Source of the DNA: Cyclobacteriaceae bacterium
GTDB taxonomy: Bacteria; Bacteroidota; Bacteroidia; Cytophagales; Cyclobacteriaceae
Direction of reading: 5' to 3'
NCBI GenBank assembly: GCA_016787725.1
Contig: JAEUTZ010000025.1
Span: forward strand, 335,555 to 399,554
Length of the DNA: 64,000 bases
Shown here: piece by piece, positions 35,951 through 45,023 of the stretch
How positions within the stretch are numbered: position 1 is the stretch's first letter
Layout: each line of letters begins with the position of its first letter
The notes under the pieces: model-generated
The model's input: the letters and a program-made list of their open reading frames with translations, nothing else
Database searches by the model: none
What the model was told of the DNA's origin: nothing
Made by a program: the position numbers and the translations under genes

Positions 35951-37666
35951 ATGAAAAAGTTCTTTCAATGGACGGGTGTTGTGTTGCTGGCCGTAAGTCT
36001 TGTTCAATGTGCCGGGAAGAAGACCCCGGCTGATCTGATCATACGGGGTGGAACCATTTACACCATGGAGTCAGCCAATCCAACTGTGGAGGCCGTGGCC
36101 GTGCGGGGCGACACCATTGTATACAGCGGGGATGTGAATGGGCTCGCTCCTTATGAGGGTGAACTCACACAGGTGATTGATCTCCAGGGAAAAACGATGA
36201 CTCCGGGATTCATTGAAGGGCATGGTCACCTGATGGGATTAGGGTACAACGAGTTGAACCTCGATCTCATGAATGTAGCGAGCTATGATGAGTTGGTGGA
36301 AAAAGTGAAAGAGGCGGTGGCCAAAGCACAACCGGGTCAATGGATTTTAGGTCGCGGCTGGCATCAGGACAAGTGGACAAAAAAGCCGGAGAAAATGGTC
36401 AACGGGTTTCAAACCCACCAGCTACTGAGTGCTGTTTCGCCAGATAACCCGGTGTTTTTAAGACATGCCAGCGGGCATGCCGGTTTCGCCAATGCCAAAG
36501 CGATGCAACTAGCAGGTGTGAACCAGCTTTCGGTTGAAAAGTTGGGCAAAGACCTAGGCGAGGGTGGCGAAATAATGGTCGATGAATTGGGTAACCCAAC
36601 CGGGCTTTTCAATGAACGCGCCCAGATGCTCATCGCACAACACATTCCTGAAAATACTGCCGAAACGGATGAACAAGCCCTGGAACTCGCCATGGCTGCT
36701 TGTTTGCGAAATGGAATCACCAGCTTTCACGATGCCGGTGTCTCCCGCGAAAACATCGAATTATATAAGCGATTTAAGACAGCTGGAAAATTGAATACCC
36801 GAATCTACGCCATGCTAACAGGATTCGACAGTAACCTGCTCTACGAATGGTTTCGCAAAGGTCCGGAAGTAGACACAGCAAATTTGCTAACCATCCGCGC
36901 CATCAAATTGAATTGCGATGGGGCGTTGGGATCCCGCGGTGCCTGGTTGTTGGAACCTTATTCCGATCGGCCCGACTTCAGCGGCATGGCCACACTATCG
37001 ATGGACACCGTGCTGAAGATTTCCCGCGAAGGGTTGAAGCATGGCTTTCAGATTTGTTCACACGCCATTGGCGATCGGGCCAACAAAGAAATTCTGGATC
37101 GTTACGAAACAGCACTGCGTGAAAAGCCGGAGGTTCGCGATCATCGCTATCGCATTGAACATGCACAGCATTTGCATCCGAACGATATTCCCCGCTTTGG
37201 AATGCTGGGTGTAATTCCGGCCATGCAGGCCATCCACTTGTCTTCCGATCGGCCGTGGGCCATCGACAGGTTAGGAGCGAAGCGCATCCGCGAAGGTGCC
37301 TACATGTGGCAATCCTTATTGAAAACCGGAGCTGTGATTGTAAATGGTACCGATGTTCCCGTGGAGCCCATCAATCCGATTGCCTCCTTCTTTGCTTCGG
37401 TAACGCGTCAAACCTTGAAAGGTGAACCGGCCGGTGGCTTCGAGCCGGAAGAAAAAATGACCCGTGAGCAGGCCTTGAAATCCTACACCCTCGATGCTGC
37501 CTATGGGGCCTTTGAAGAAACGATTAAGGGATCGATCAAACCCGGTAAGCTGGCCGATTTCACCATTTTCTCGAAAGACCTCATGACCATTCCGGATCCG
37601 GAGATCCTGTCTGCCGAAGTAACCATGACCATCTTGGGTGGGAAGGTGGCGTACGAGAAGAAATAG
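35951..37666 (+). CDS. Lipoprotein amidohydrolase (YtcJ-like, Amidohydro_3 family)
   Basis: 571 residues. The N-terminus has a lipoprotein signal with lipobox LVQCAG, Cys at about residue 20. The amidohydrolase core has IEGHGHLMGLG for the first metal-binding His pair. The long insert of the YtcJ branch begins with ILGRGWHQDKW. FRTxIHAIGD-like CSHAIGDRANK, IEHAQHLHPNDI and VNGTDVPVEPINP (Asp ligand) follow, with a small C-terminal beta domain ending GGKVAYEK. Members hydrolyse N-formyl or N-acyl amides, or related amide bonds. The lipid anchor puts it in the periplasm or outer membrane. It is alone on its transcript and followed by a terminator. Confidence 0.85.
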   Translation: MKKFFQWTGVVLLAVSLVQCAGKKTPADLIIRGGTIYTMESANPTVEAVAVRGDTIVYSGDVNGLAPYEGELTQVIDLQGKTMTPGFIEGHGHLMGLGYNELNLDLMNVASYDELVEKVKEAVAKAQPGQWILGRGWHQDKWTKKPEKMVNGFQTHQLLSAVSPDNPVFLRHASGHAGFANAKAMQLAGVNQLSVEKLGKDLGEGGEIMVDELGNPTGLFNERAQMLIAQHIPENTAETDEQALELAMAACLRNGITSFHDAGVSRENIELYKRFKTAGKLNTRIYAMLTGFDSNLLYEWFRKGPEVDTANLLTIRAIKLNCDGALGSRGAWLLEPYSDRPDFSGMATLSMDTVLKISREGLKHGFQICSHAIGDRANKEILDRYETALREKPEVRDHRYRIEHAQHLHPNDIPRFGMLGVIPAMQAIHLSSDRPWAIDRLGAKRIREGAYMWQSLLKTGAVIVNGTDVPVEPINPIASFFASVTRQTLKGEPAGGFEPEEKMTREQALKSYTLDAAYGAFEETIKGSIKPGKLADFTIFSKDLMTIPDPEILSAEVTMTILGGKVAYEKK

Positions 37667-37694
37667 AAAAAGGCCGGGTGAACCGGCCTTTTGT
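37667..37694. terminator. Bidirectional terminator between amidohydrolase and TerB-like genes
   Basis: AAAAGGCCGG (about 37668-37677) pairs with CCGGCCTTTT (about 37683-37692) around a short loop, flanked by A-run and T-run on opposite sides, so it can stop transcription from both convergent genes. Confidence 0.85.
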
Positions 37695-37716
37695 ATACCT
37701 TAGTGGTCGATCGGTT

Positions 37717-38109
37717 TTACTTCAGGAATTTGTGCGCACGCTCAAACAACATCTTGCGGTCGGCAGTGATGGTAGGATCAGAATAGATTCGGGACGATAA
37801 CTCAGACACCACAGCCTTTTTGTAACCCAGCTTTTCAGCGATTTGCTCACAAAAGTTAATCTCACTTTTGAATACCTGCCCATCACTTTTCATTAACTGA
37901 ATCATATGGTAGAGGTTTTCGAACTTCTGGTCTTCGGTAAGCCGGGTCAAATCACCAATGGTATTTGGTTTTTTCATCATCTCCTCGATTTCGTCTTTGG
38001 ATACCCCGTTGGCCTTCCCGATCATGTGAATGATCTTTGATTCTTTTTCACCCACCGTGCGATCGCTGGCAGCCAGATTGATTAACACATTTAATTGTTC
38101 TTTAATCAT
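37717..38109 (-). CDS. TerB-like protein
   Basis: 130 residues, all helical, cytoplasmic. The sequence fits the TerB-like fold: VLINLAASDRTVGEKESKI at residues 8-26, with the acidic pair typical of the helix 1-2 loop, then MIQLMKSDGQVFKSEINFC as the second copy of the motif with DG and E. TerB proteins bind metal ions in some systems and act as adapters in stress and phage defence; here no ter or defence gene is adjacent. The N-terminal part of the ABCG-type protein at 23608-26664 has a related pattern (ILADGTISERE). Likely an adapter or metal sensor of unknown role. Confidence 0.75.
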   Translation of the reverse strand: MIKEQLNVLINLAASDRTVGEKESKIIHMIGKANGVSKDEIEEMMKKPNTIGDLTRLTEDQKFENLYHMIQLMKSDGQVFKSEINFCEQIAEKLGYKKAVVSELSSRIYSDPTITADRKMLFERAHKFLK

Positions 38110-38266
38110 GGTCAGTTAGTTTTGTGCGAAATTATTAGGACGAATACTCGAAATTTAGAGTAAAAAATGGATATTTCTTACACCGGGTAAAAAAAAATGG
38201 ACTCCTTTGTTTCTCCAAGCAACCAATTCATTGCGGGGTGGTCATTGAGTCAAAATTGTTTGTAGT

Positions 38267-38947
38267 ATGCAAAAATTCATAGCGGCTTTATTTCTCTGCA
38301 TTTGTTCCATCGCGGGCATGGGCCAGCAAAGCGAGGTTCGCTCCATCGGCTCGTTCAGCGGCCTGAAAGCCGGTGAAGCGATTGATGTTTATCTGAAGAA
38401 AGGGGATAAAGAAAGTGTAAGGGTTGAAACCTCCGGAACCGCGCTCGGTAATGTACTTACCGAAATCAGCGGCAGCTATTTGAAAATTCACATGCGCGAT
38501 GGCCGCTACAAAAATCAGAATGTAAAGGTATATGTAACCTACGTTTCTTTAGATCGCATTCATGCCAGTTCGGCCGCCAATGTATATTCCGAAGGAACGA
38601 TATCAAGCAATTCGCTTACCCTGAGTGCCTCCAGCGCGGCCACCATTGAAATTGCCATCAATGCCGGAGAGGTGATGGTCGAAGTATCCAGTGCCGGAGA
38701 TATTGTACTCGAGGGCAAAGCTAAATCCTTGGAACTTGAAGTAAGCAGTGCAGGCGAAGTGGATGCCTACGAATTGGAATGCGAGGTAGTCCGGGCCGAG
38801 GCGTCCAGTGCCGGCAGCGCAAAAATCTCGGTCACGAAGGAATTAAATGCTCGCGCTAGCAGTGGGGGAAGTATCCGCTATCGGGGTACACCGGGCCGAA
38901 CAAATACCGACTCCAGCAGCGGAGGGTCCGTTAAGAAATCAAGCTAA
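38267..38947 (+). CDS. DUF2807 (GIN domain) secreted protein
   Basis: 226 residues. The signal peptide (FIAALFLCICSIAGMGQ) is followed by a right-handed beta-helix-like domain. Here it has the family start SIGSFSGLKAGEAIDVYLKK, then repeated short strands with alternating Ser and Ala (HASSAANVY, LSASSAATIEI, EVSSAGDIVL, EVSSAGEVDA, EASSAGSAKI, ASSGGSIRY), ending in SSSGGSVKKSS. The regular SSAG and SSGG turns, spaced about 15-20 residues, mark successive coils. It is probably periplasmic or surface exposed. No function is established. A terminator lies shortly after. Confidence 0.83.
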   Translation: MQKFIAALFLCICSIAGMGQQSEVRSIGSFSGLKAGEAIDVYLKKGDKESVRVETSGTALGNVLTEISGSYLKIHMRDGRYKNQNVKVYVTYVSLDRIHASSAANVYSEGTISSNSLTLSASSAATIEIAINAGEVMVEVSSAGDIVLEGKAKSLELEVSSAGEVDAYELECEVVRAEASSAGSAKISVTKELNARASSGGSIRYRGTPGRTNTDSSSGGSVKKSS

Positions 38948-38972
38948 TAAATACGTGTTCAGAAAAGGAAAG

Positions 38973-38996
38973 AAGCCAGACTGCCTGGCTTTTTTT
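38973..38996 (+). terminator. Rho-independent terminator after DUF2807 gene
   Basis: AAGCCAG (38973-38979) pairs with CTGGCTT (38985-38991) around a 5-base loop and is followed by a run of T. It ends the transcript about 45 bases after the stop codon. The remaining 240 bases up to the next gene show no coding frame. Confidence 0.75.
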
Positions 38997-39238
38997 ATTT
39001 TACAGTCCGTCTGGCTTTTCTCAGAATCGTGTTTTTCCGGTCTTCCTGCCGGTTCAATTCCCAGTTGATCAAAGCCTGACTAAAGTTTTTCAGATAAGTT
39101 CCATCAACTTTCGCATGGGTAAGGCTGGGCCGGGTAAATGCTAGATTAATCATACCATTGCTCACTTTATATAGCCTTTAAGACGAAAAAAGCGCACATT
39201 TAGTTTATACTTGCCCTGTTTTTTTCTTTCAATGGCCT

Positions 39239-40015
39239 ATGCAATGGTTGACTGACGGTAGAATTCATGTGTTATTCCTGGTGGTACTCCTCCGGTACCT
39301 GATTCTGGCTTTCATTGCCTTTTCTATCTTCTATGGGATCAAACGAAAGGCTTGGGCCCATAAAAAAATTCAACCCCGGTTTCCTCAAAATAGAGACTAC
39401 CTGCGTGAAATTTTCTATTCGCTGATCACCTCGGTCATCTTCACCGCCATCGGCTATGGGCTCTTCATGACTCCCGTTCGACCGTATACTCAACTGTATA
39501 CCCGGTGGGAGGATTTCGGTACCGGCTATTTCATAGTCAGCATCCTGATCATGTTGGTGGTTCACGATACGTACTTCTATTGGACCCATCGCCTCATGCA
39601 CCACCCCAAACTCTTTCCCGTTTTCCATAAAGTCCATCATCTCTCGGTGAATCCATCGCCCTGGGCGGCCTTTGCTTTCCACCCATTGGAAGCAATGATC
39701 GAAGCCGGAATCATCGTGGTGATTGCATTTATCATGCCCGTGCATCCCCTGGCCATCGCCCTCTTTTTGCTCATCATGATGATCTACAATGTCTATGGCC
39801 ATATAGGATATGAACTTTATCCGAAAGGATTCTCGCGTTCGCGCCTGGGGAGGTGGATCAATACCTCCGTCAACCACAACCAACACCACCACTACTTCAC
39901 GGGAAATTATGGTCTGTATTTCCTTTGGTGGGATCGGTGGATGGGCACCATCCGTCCCGACTACGACCTTCAATTTGATGAAGCGAAAAATCGCACAGTG
40001 CAGTCAACTAATTAG
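39239..40015 (+). CDS. Sterol desaturase / fatty-acid hydroxylase family membrane protein
   Basis: 258 residues with four to five membrane helices and the eight-histidine pattern of the fatty-acid hydroxylase superfamily: HDTYFYWTHRLMHH, HKVHHLSVNP, and NTSVNHNQHHHYF before YGLYFLWWDRWMGT, which bind a diiron centre at the cytoplasmic face. Such enzymes add hydroxyl groups to lipids (sphingolipid, fatty acid, carotenoid or ether-lipid substrates); in Bacteroidota, hydroxylation of sphinganine or capnine-like lipids is a reasonable guess. It stands alone. A long frame on the opposite strand is only a shadow of its regular codon use. Confidence 0.85.
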   Translation: MQWLTDGRIHVLFLVVLLRYLILAFIAFSIFYGIKRKAWAHKKIQPRFPQNRDYLREIFYSLITSVIFTAIGYGLFMTPVRPYTQLYTRWEDFGTGYFIVSILIMLVVHDTYFYWTHRLMHHPKLFPVFHKVHHLSVNPSPWAAFAFHPLEAMIEAGIIVVIAFIMPVHPLAIALFLLIMMIYNVYGHIGYELYPKGFSRSRLGRWINTSVNHNQHHHYFTGNYGLYFLWWDRWMGTIRPDYDLQFDEAKNRTVQSTN

Positions 40016-40107
40016 TGTTAGGGTTATTTTTTAACCTACTTCCATCGAGTGCGATAATATTTTTTTAAAATTAGCCTCTTCTGAAGTCTAATAGTTTAAA
40101 AAAACTA

Positions 40108-40115
40108 TAATTTTG
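40108..40115 (+). promoter_or_regulatory. Possible -7 element for glnN
   Basis: TAATTTTG matches the Bacteroidota -7 consensus TAnnTTTG, 30 bases ahead of the chosen glnN ATG. No TTTG lies 19-21 bases upstream, so only the -7 half is supported. Confidence 0.35.
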
Positions 40116-40145
40116 GCGCCATCTACCTTAAAAACAACCACTACT

Positions 40146-42308
40146 ATGGCTCAATTACGATTCGAAGCGCTCAAAAAACTAAATGAACGTACGAAGGTTC
40201 ATGTAGAACCTACCACGCCCAACATATCGCATTTTTTTGGCGAGTATGTGTTCGGAGCGGAACAGATGCGGGCAACCCTGGCACCGGCCGTCTTTAAAAA
40301 GGTAAGCAATGCCATCAAGAACCACGAAAAAATTGACGAAGCAACAGCCGATGCCGTTGCCTCTGCTGCAAAATCATGGGCCATTGCCAAAGGCGCCACC
40401 CATTTCACGCACTGGTTCCAACCCATGACGGGCGGAACGGCCGAAAAGCATGATTCGTTTTTTGATGCACTCTCGGGCATTGAAAAGTTTAAGGGCAGTG
40501 AACTGGTGCAGCAAGAACCCGATGCCTCTTCCTTTCCGAGTGGCGGCATTCGCAGCACGTTCGAAGCCCGTGGCTATACCGCCTGGGATCCTACTTCGCC
40601 CATGTTTCTATATGGAAAAACCTTAAGCATCCCCACCATCTTTGTTTCCTACACCGGAGAAACCCTTGATACCAAGTCGCCACTGTTGAAAGCGTTGAAG
40701 GCAGTAGACCTGGCGGCTACGCAGGTTTGCCAACTGTTTGATAAAGACATTCAACACGTGGTAGCCTCGCTGGGTCCGGAGCAGGAATACTTTGCGGTGG
40801 ACAAAGCGTTATACAATGCCCGCCCCGATCTGGTGATGGCCGGCCGTACGGTGTTTGGCCATGCTCCGGCTCGCGGCCAGCAATTGGAGGATCATTATTT
40901 CGGAACGATTCCGGGTCGCGTATATGATTTTATGCGCGATTTTGAAATCGAGAGCTGGAAGTTGGGGATTCCCGTTCGTACCCGTCACAATGAAGTGGCA
41001 CCCAGCCAGTTTGAAGTGGCTCCGTTGTTCGAAGAAGTGAACGTAGCCAACGACCATAACCAACTGATGATGGACGTGATGAGTCGGGTGGGTGAAAAAC
41101 ACAACCTGAAAATACTCTTCCACGAAAAACCGTTTGCCGGATTGAATGGCAGCGGCAAACATAACAACTGGTCACTCATTACCGACACCGGTGTAAACCT
41201 TTATGCACCGTCCAGTTCCGCCCGCGATAATTTATTGTTCCTTACCTTCTTTGTTACCACCATCAAGGCCGTACACGAGCACGCGGATTTATTGCGCGCC
41301 AGCATTGCCACTCCAGGCAACGATTTTCGCCTGGGGGCTAACGAAGCTCCGCCCGCCATCATGTCGGTGTTCATCGGTTCACAAATGACGGCCGTCTTGG
41401 ATGAGCTGGAGAAGAAAGGCAACGTGAAGATTGAAAAAGGCGACAACATGTATATGAAGTTGGGCATCGATCAGATTCCGGAAATCATTCTGGACGCTAC
41501 CGATCGCAACCGCACTTCCCCATTTGCCTTTACCGGAAATAAATTTGAGTTCCGCGCAGTGGGAGGATCCGACAATTGCGCCACCCCCATGGCCGTGCTC
41601 AACCTGATTGTGGCCGACCAGCTTACAAAATTCTATGAAACCGTGAGTGGGGAAATTGAAAAGGGTGAAGAGAAGCGCATGGCCATTGTGAATGTTCTCC
41701 GCAAGTACATCAAGGAGTCCAAGTCCATCCGCTTTGAAGGCGATGGATATTCCGATGAGTGGGTGAAGGAGGCCGAAAAACGCGGACTGAGCAACATCAA
41801 AAATATGCCCCGTGCCATTGAAGGGTTTGTTTCCAAAAAATCATTGGAACTTTTCGAGAAACATGGCGTCATGTCGCACAAGGAAGTGGAAGCCCGCAAC
41901 GAGATCAAACTGGAGAGCTACATCAAGCGCGTGCAAATTGAAGCGCGGGTACTCGGGGATTTGGCCATGAACCACATTATCCCAACCGCCATTGCCTACC
42001 AAAACAAACTCATCAGCAATGCCAATGGCTTGAAAGGTTTGGGGGTAGACAACAAGGCCGTGGTGCAAACCATTACCGACATTTCCGGACATATCGAAAC
42101 CATCAAAACCAGTGTGCGTGAAATGATTGAGGAACGCAAGCGACTCAATAAAATTACCGATACCCATAAACGTGCATTCGGGTACTGCGATGACATCAAA
42201 GAAAAGTACTTCGATAAAATTCGCGATGCTGTGGATAAACTGGAATTACTCGTGGATGATGAAGACTGGCCCTTGGTAAAATACCGCGAGCTGTTGTTTT
42301 TGCGCTAA
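40146..42308 (+). CDS. glnN: Glutamine synthetase type III
   Basis: 720 residues from the ATG at 40146; the frame extends 33 bases further up, but a TAnnTTTG promoter element is there and the family begins close to MAQLRFEALKKL. Type III signatures are present: GPEQEYFAVD, RHNEVAPSQFEVAPLFEE, GLNGSGKHNNWSLITD (ATP-binding loop) and NRTSPFAFTGNKFEFRAVG. The length, about 700 residues, separates it from GSI (about 450). The enzyme makes glutamine from glutamate, ammonia and ATP in the cytoplasm and is the main form in many Bacteroidota and cyanobacteria. No glnB or amt gene is next to it. A very strong terminator follows. Confidence 0.95.
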   Translation: MAQLRFEALKKLNERTKVHVEPTTPNISHFFGEYVFGAEQMRATLAPAVFKKVSNAIKNHEKIDEATADAVASAAKSWAIAKGATHFTHWFQPMTGGTAEKHDSFFDALSGIEKFKGSELVQQEPDASSFPSGGIRSTFEARGYTAWDPTSPMFLYGKTLSIPTIFVSYTGETLDTKSPLLKALKAVDLAATQVCQLFDKDIQHVVASLGPEQEYFAVDKALYNARPDLVMAGRTVFGHAPARGQQLEDHYFGTIPGRVYDFMRDFEIESWKLGIPVRTRHNEVAPSQFEVAPLFEEVNVANDHNQLMMDVMSRVGEKHNLKILFHEKPFAGLNGSGKHNNWSLITDTGVNLYAPSSSARDNLLFLTFFVTTIKAVHEHADLLRASIATPGNDFRLGANEAPPAIMSVFIGSQMTAVLDELEKKGNVKIEKGDNMYMKLGIDQIPEIILDATDRNRTSPFAFTGNKFEFRAVGGSDNCATPMAVLNLIVADQLTKFYETVSGEIEKGEEKRMAIVNVLRKYIKESKSIRFEGDGYSDEWVKEAEKRGLSNIKNMPRAIEGFVSKKSLELFEKHGVMSHKEVEARNEIKLESYIKRVQIEARVLGDLAMNHIIPTAIAYQNKLISNANGLKGLGVDNKAVVQTITDISGHIETIKTSVREMIEERKRLNKITDTHKRAFGYCDDIKEKYFDKIRDAVDKLELLVDDEDWPLVKYRELLFLR

Positions 42309-42322
42309 ATGTTTTAACAAAG

Positions 42323-42360
42323 AAAAGGAAGGCCGCTCTCTGTAGCGGCCTTCCTTTTTT
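42323..42360. terminator. Strong terminator after glnN
   Basis: A 15-bp perfect stem (42323-42337 and 42344-42358, core GGAAGGCCGCT) with a 6-base loop and a T-run on the plus strand. The A-rich 5' arm gives a T-run for the opposite strand too, so it can also serve the convergent hydrolase operon. Confidence 0.88.
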
Positions 42361-42380
42361 ACAGATCAGAGTCAGTGTGA

Positions 42381-43277
42381 CTATTTATTGATGGTTGCCA
42401 TCGCCTGGCTTTCCAGCAACAGAAGTGCGGCAGCGCGAATGGTTTCCGGATGACTCCATGGAATGAAATGATCGATCCCCTCCAGGAATTGAATTTTCAC
42501 AGGCGCATTCACCATCATCTTTTCGGCAAAGGCTGCATTGCCCGGATCCACCAGCGAATCCTTCGTACCCTGAATGACCATGGTAGGGGTGGTAATGGTT
42601 TTCCACAATGGAATCAATTCTTCCAGTTCCGGTTTCAGCTGATAGATCTCATCATTGGAAGCCCGGATCGACCGGGGCAACAACCATTTCAAAAAGGGAG
42701 TAGCCAACGGAGCCCGGAACCATTCGTTCGGCTCCAACTCCGGAGCGATGGAAGGCGCGACCATGATCAAACCATCAACCAGTTCCGGATAGTCAATCGC
42801 CATCCGGGCAATGAGCGGTCCCCCCAAGGAGTGTCCCACCAGAAGGATGGGCCGGTTGTTTTTGTGTTCCTCCAGGATCGGTTTCAATAACGCGGCTTGC
42901 TTCTCTAACGAGGGTTCAGCATATCCAAAATCGGAAGCGCCAAAGCCGGGCCGGTCAACCGAAATTAACAGCGCGTGCGCCAGGAGGGTGCTGTCGGCCA
43001 GGTAATCAATAAAAGCGCTCAACGACCCCGGAGATCCATGAATAAAAACAATCAGAGGCTTGTCTTCCAATCCGGCCTTCAGGTACGTAATCGTTCGCTT
43101 GCCTACGGCATACTGTTTTAAGATTCCCTTCGATGGCTTATCAACAAAGTACTGATCAATTTCACTTCGGCTCATCCGAAACTGCAAACAGGAATCCATC
43201 AACAGCATGAATGCAAAAATGGCTATCGGAGTCAATAGCCATCGCAACAGTCGGGGTGAGGTAAATCGTTTCAACAC
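42381..43277 (-). CDS. Alpha/beta hydrolase, membrane-anchored
   Basis: 298 residues starting with GTG at 43277, directly after the stop codon of the upstream protease gene (TAGGTG). An N-terminal hydrophobic segment (LLTPIAIFAFMLLMDSC) ends in a Cys and may be a lipoprotein signal or an anchor. The hydrolase fold shows IVFIHGSPGSLSAF (oxyanion-hole HGSPG), LLVGHSLGGPLIA (nucleophile elbow GHSLGG), a TPTMVIQGTKDSLVDP strand with the acidic residue, and GIDHFIPWSHPE with the catalytic His. The substrate is not predictable. Zero spacing to the CtpA-type protease gene means coupled expression. Confidence 0.82.
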   Translation of the reverse strand: MLKRFTSPRLLRWLLTPIAIFAFMLLMDSCLQFRMSRSEIDQYFVDKPSKGILKQYAVGKRTITYLKAGLEDKPLIVFIHGSPGSLSAFIDYLADSTLLAHALLISVDRPGFGASDFGYAEPSLEKQAALLKPILEEHKNNRPILLVGHSLGGPLIARMAIDYPELVDGLIMVAPSIAPELEPNEWFRAPLATPFLKWLLPRSIRASNDEIYQLKPELEELIPLWKTITTPTMVIQGTKDSLVDPGNAAFAEKMMVNAPVKIQFLEGIDHFIPWSHPETIRAAALLLLESQAMATINK

Positions 43278-44918
43278 CTATAATTTCAGAATCTTTTTAT
43301 ACGCTGCTTGATTGTGCAGCGCCTGAATCGCGGCCTTCACTTCCAGGTCATATTTAAATCCGGTTTCCACCGATCCCTTTTCGAAATAATAGCGGGTAGC
43401 AATTTCCTTTTCAAGCAGTTGCCGGATCTGTTCTTTGTGAAACAGCAATTCGTTTTTGCGGGTATCGGCAAGTTTTTGGCGAATCTGATCCAATTGGGGT
43501 TTCAGATCTTCATAAAATTTTTCTTGTTTTGCCTCGCGGGTTAATTCCGCCAACTCGGCTTCCACCGGAGATTCAACTTTGTAAGACTTCCCTTTCATCC
43601 AGGAAACAAAGTCTGCATATTCAGCATCCGACAAAGAAAAACTTTTGATCTCCGCCAGGGTCGGATGCTCGTAAGCATATTTCGTTGCATAATCAAAAAT
43701 GAATCCTTGCCCATACAAGACCTGGGTTACAGTGGCGAATTCTTGCGCCTCCAGGGGTAGGTCGGGTTCAATACCACCGCCATCATAAACAATCCTGCCC
43801 CGGGAGGTGCGGAACTCTTTCTTCAGGGAGTCAGGAATAGAACTCACACTGCCGTCTTCCCTGCGATGGGTGTAATCCAACACCTGAATGCACCGGCCCG
43901 TAGGGGTATAATATTTAGCGGTCGTAATTTTTACTTGTGAATTATACGACAGCGGTCGGGGAACCTGCACCAACCCCTTGCCATACGACCGCTCGCCAAG
44001 GACAATCGCCCGGTCGTAATCCTGCAAGGTGCCGGCAACAATTTCAGAAGCGGAGGCACTGCCCCGGTTAATAATTACCGCCACAGGAATCTCCAGGTCC
44101 ACCGGAGCATTCAGCGTTTCATAGGTGATGTTGCTGTCTTCTACTTTTCCTTTCGTGTCCACTACCTTTTTTCCTTTGGGTATAAAAAGATTGCAGATGT
44201 TCACCGCCTCGTGCAACAAGCCGCCCGGGTTGCCGCGCAAATCAAGAATCAAATACCGGGCGCCCTGCTCTTTGAGGGCCAGCAAGGCAGTCTTCACTTC
44301 TTTCCCCGCATCCGGTGTGAATTCAGTCAATTGAATATATCCCATGTCCGAACCGAGCATGCCATAATACGGCACGTTGCTGATCTTGATTTTTTCACGT
44401 TTGAACTCAATGTCAAAGGGATCCTTTTGCCCCAGGCGTTGAACCGTTAACTTCACAAGGGTGCCAATCTGACCCCGCATCAGATGGTTGGCTTCTTCTA
44501 CGGTTAACCGGGCCAACTCAATGCCGTTCATTTTGATCACTTCATCACCGATCCGCAATCCATTTTTATAAGCCGGATAATTTTCATACACCATGGTTAC
44601 CACGGTGCGGTTGTTGATCTGCCGCGTCACGGCACCAATCCCTCCGTACTGGCCGGTATTCTGCGTGCGGAAATCTTCCACTTCGTCTTCCGAAATGAAA
44701 TTGGTGTAGGGATCCAACGAATTCAACATGGCATCAATACCGGTGCGAATGGTTTTGTTGGGATTGATTTCATCCACATACAAGGCGTTCACTTCTTTAA
44801 AAAGCGAAGCGAAAATGTCCAGGCTCTTGGCAATTTCGAAATACCGCTCAGCCGGTGGAGTAAACGAAAACCCTGTTACCGCCACCACCACCAACGCAAT
44901 CCATAATTTCTTCTTCAT
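43278..44918 (-). CDS. C-terminal processing peptidase (S41 family, CtpA/Prc-like)
   Basis: 546 residues from the ATG at 44918; a GTG two codons earlier is possible. A signal or anchor segment (LWIALVVVAVTGFSF) leads to an N-terminal helical region, then a PDZ domain (FGIGAV-type GGIGAVTRQINNRTVV, GLRIGDEVIKMNG). The tail-specific protease domain has RYLILDLRGNPGGLLHEAV and the catalytic dyad in INRGSASASEIVAGTL (Ser) and GERSYGKGLVQV (Lys). The C-terminal 150 residues form a charged coiled region (KQEKFYEDLKPQLDQIRQK), typical of the long Bacteroidota S41 proteins. It acts in the periplasm on the C-termini of envelope proteins. It forms a two-gene operon with the downstream alpha/beta hydrolase. 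Confidence 0.9.
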   Translation of the reverse strand: MKKKLWIALVVVAVTGFSFTPPAERYFEIAKSLDIFASLFKEVNALYVDEINPNKTIRTGIDAMLNSLDPYTNFISEDEVEDFRTQNTGQYGGIGAVTRQINNRTVVTMVYENYPAYKNGLRIGDEVIKMNGIELARLTVEEANHLMRGQIGTLVKLTVQRLGQKDPFDIEFKREKIKISNVPYYGMLGSDMGYIQLTEFTPDAGKEVKTALLALKEQGARYLILDLRGNPGGLLHEAVNICNLFIPKGKKVVDTKGKVEDSNITYETLNAPVDLEIPVAVIINRGSASASEIVAGTLQDYDRAIVLGERSYGKGLVQVPRPLSYNSQVKITTAKYYTPTGRCIQVLDYTHRREDGSVSSIPDSLKKEFRTSRGRIVYDGGGIEPDLPLEAQEFATVTQVLYGQGFIFDYATKYAYEHPTLAEIKSFSLSDAEYADFVSWMKGKSYKVESPVEAELAELTREAKQEKFYEDLKPQLDQIRQKLADTRKNELLFHKEQIRQLLEKEIATRYYFEKGSVETGFKYDLEVKAAIQALHNQAAYKKILKL

Positions 44919-45023
44919 ATCCACAGTTCAACAACGAAAGGTACGAAAAGTACGACCCCGTAGTTCGAATTTTTATATCGAAATTATTCGTACCGATACC
45001 CCAGAACGTGTGAATTACACACC

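Noticed and set aside
38997-39238. A small gene after the DUF2807 terminator
   Set aside because: Short frames exist, but none has a good start, coding bias or a recognisable product.
39272-39973. Long frame of 233 codons opposite the sterol-desaturase-family gene
   Set aside because: It is a shadow: the plus-strand gene has conserved histidine motifs, while the opposite frame has odd composition (runs of V, D and H) and no recognisable domain.
40113-40145. Earlier start for glnN
   Set aside because: The codon overlaps the TAATTTTG promoter element, and the family begins near MAQLRFEALKK at 40146.
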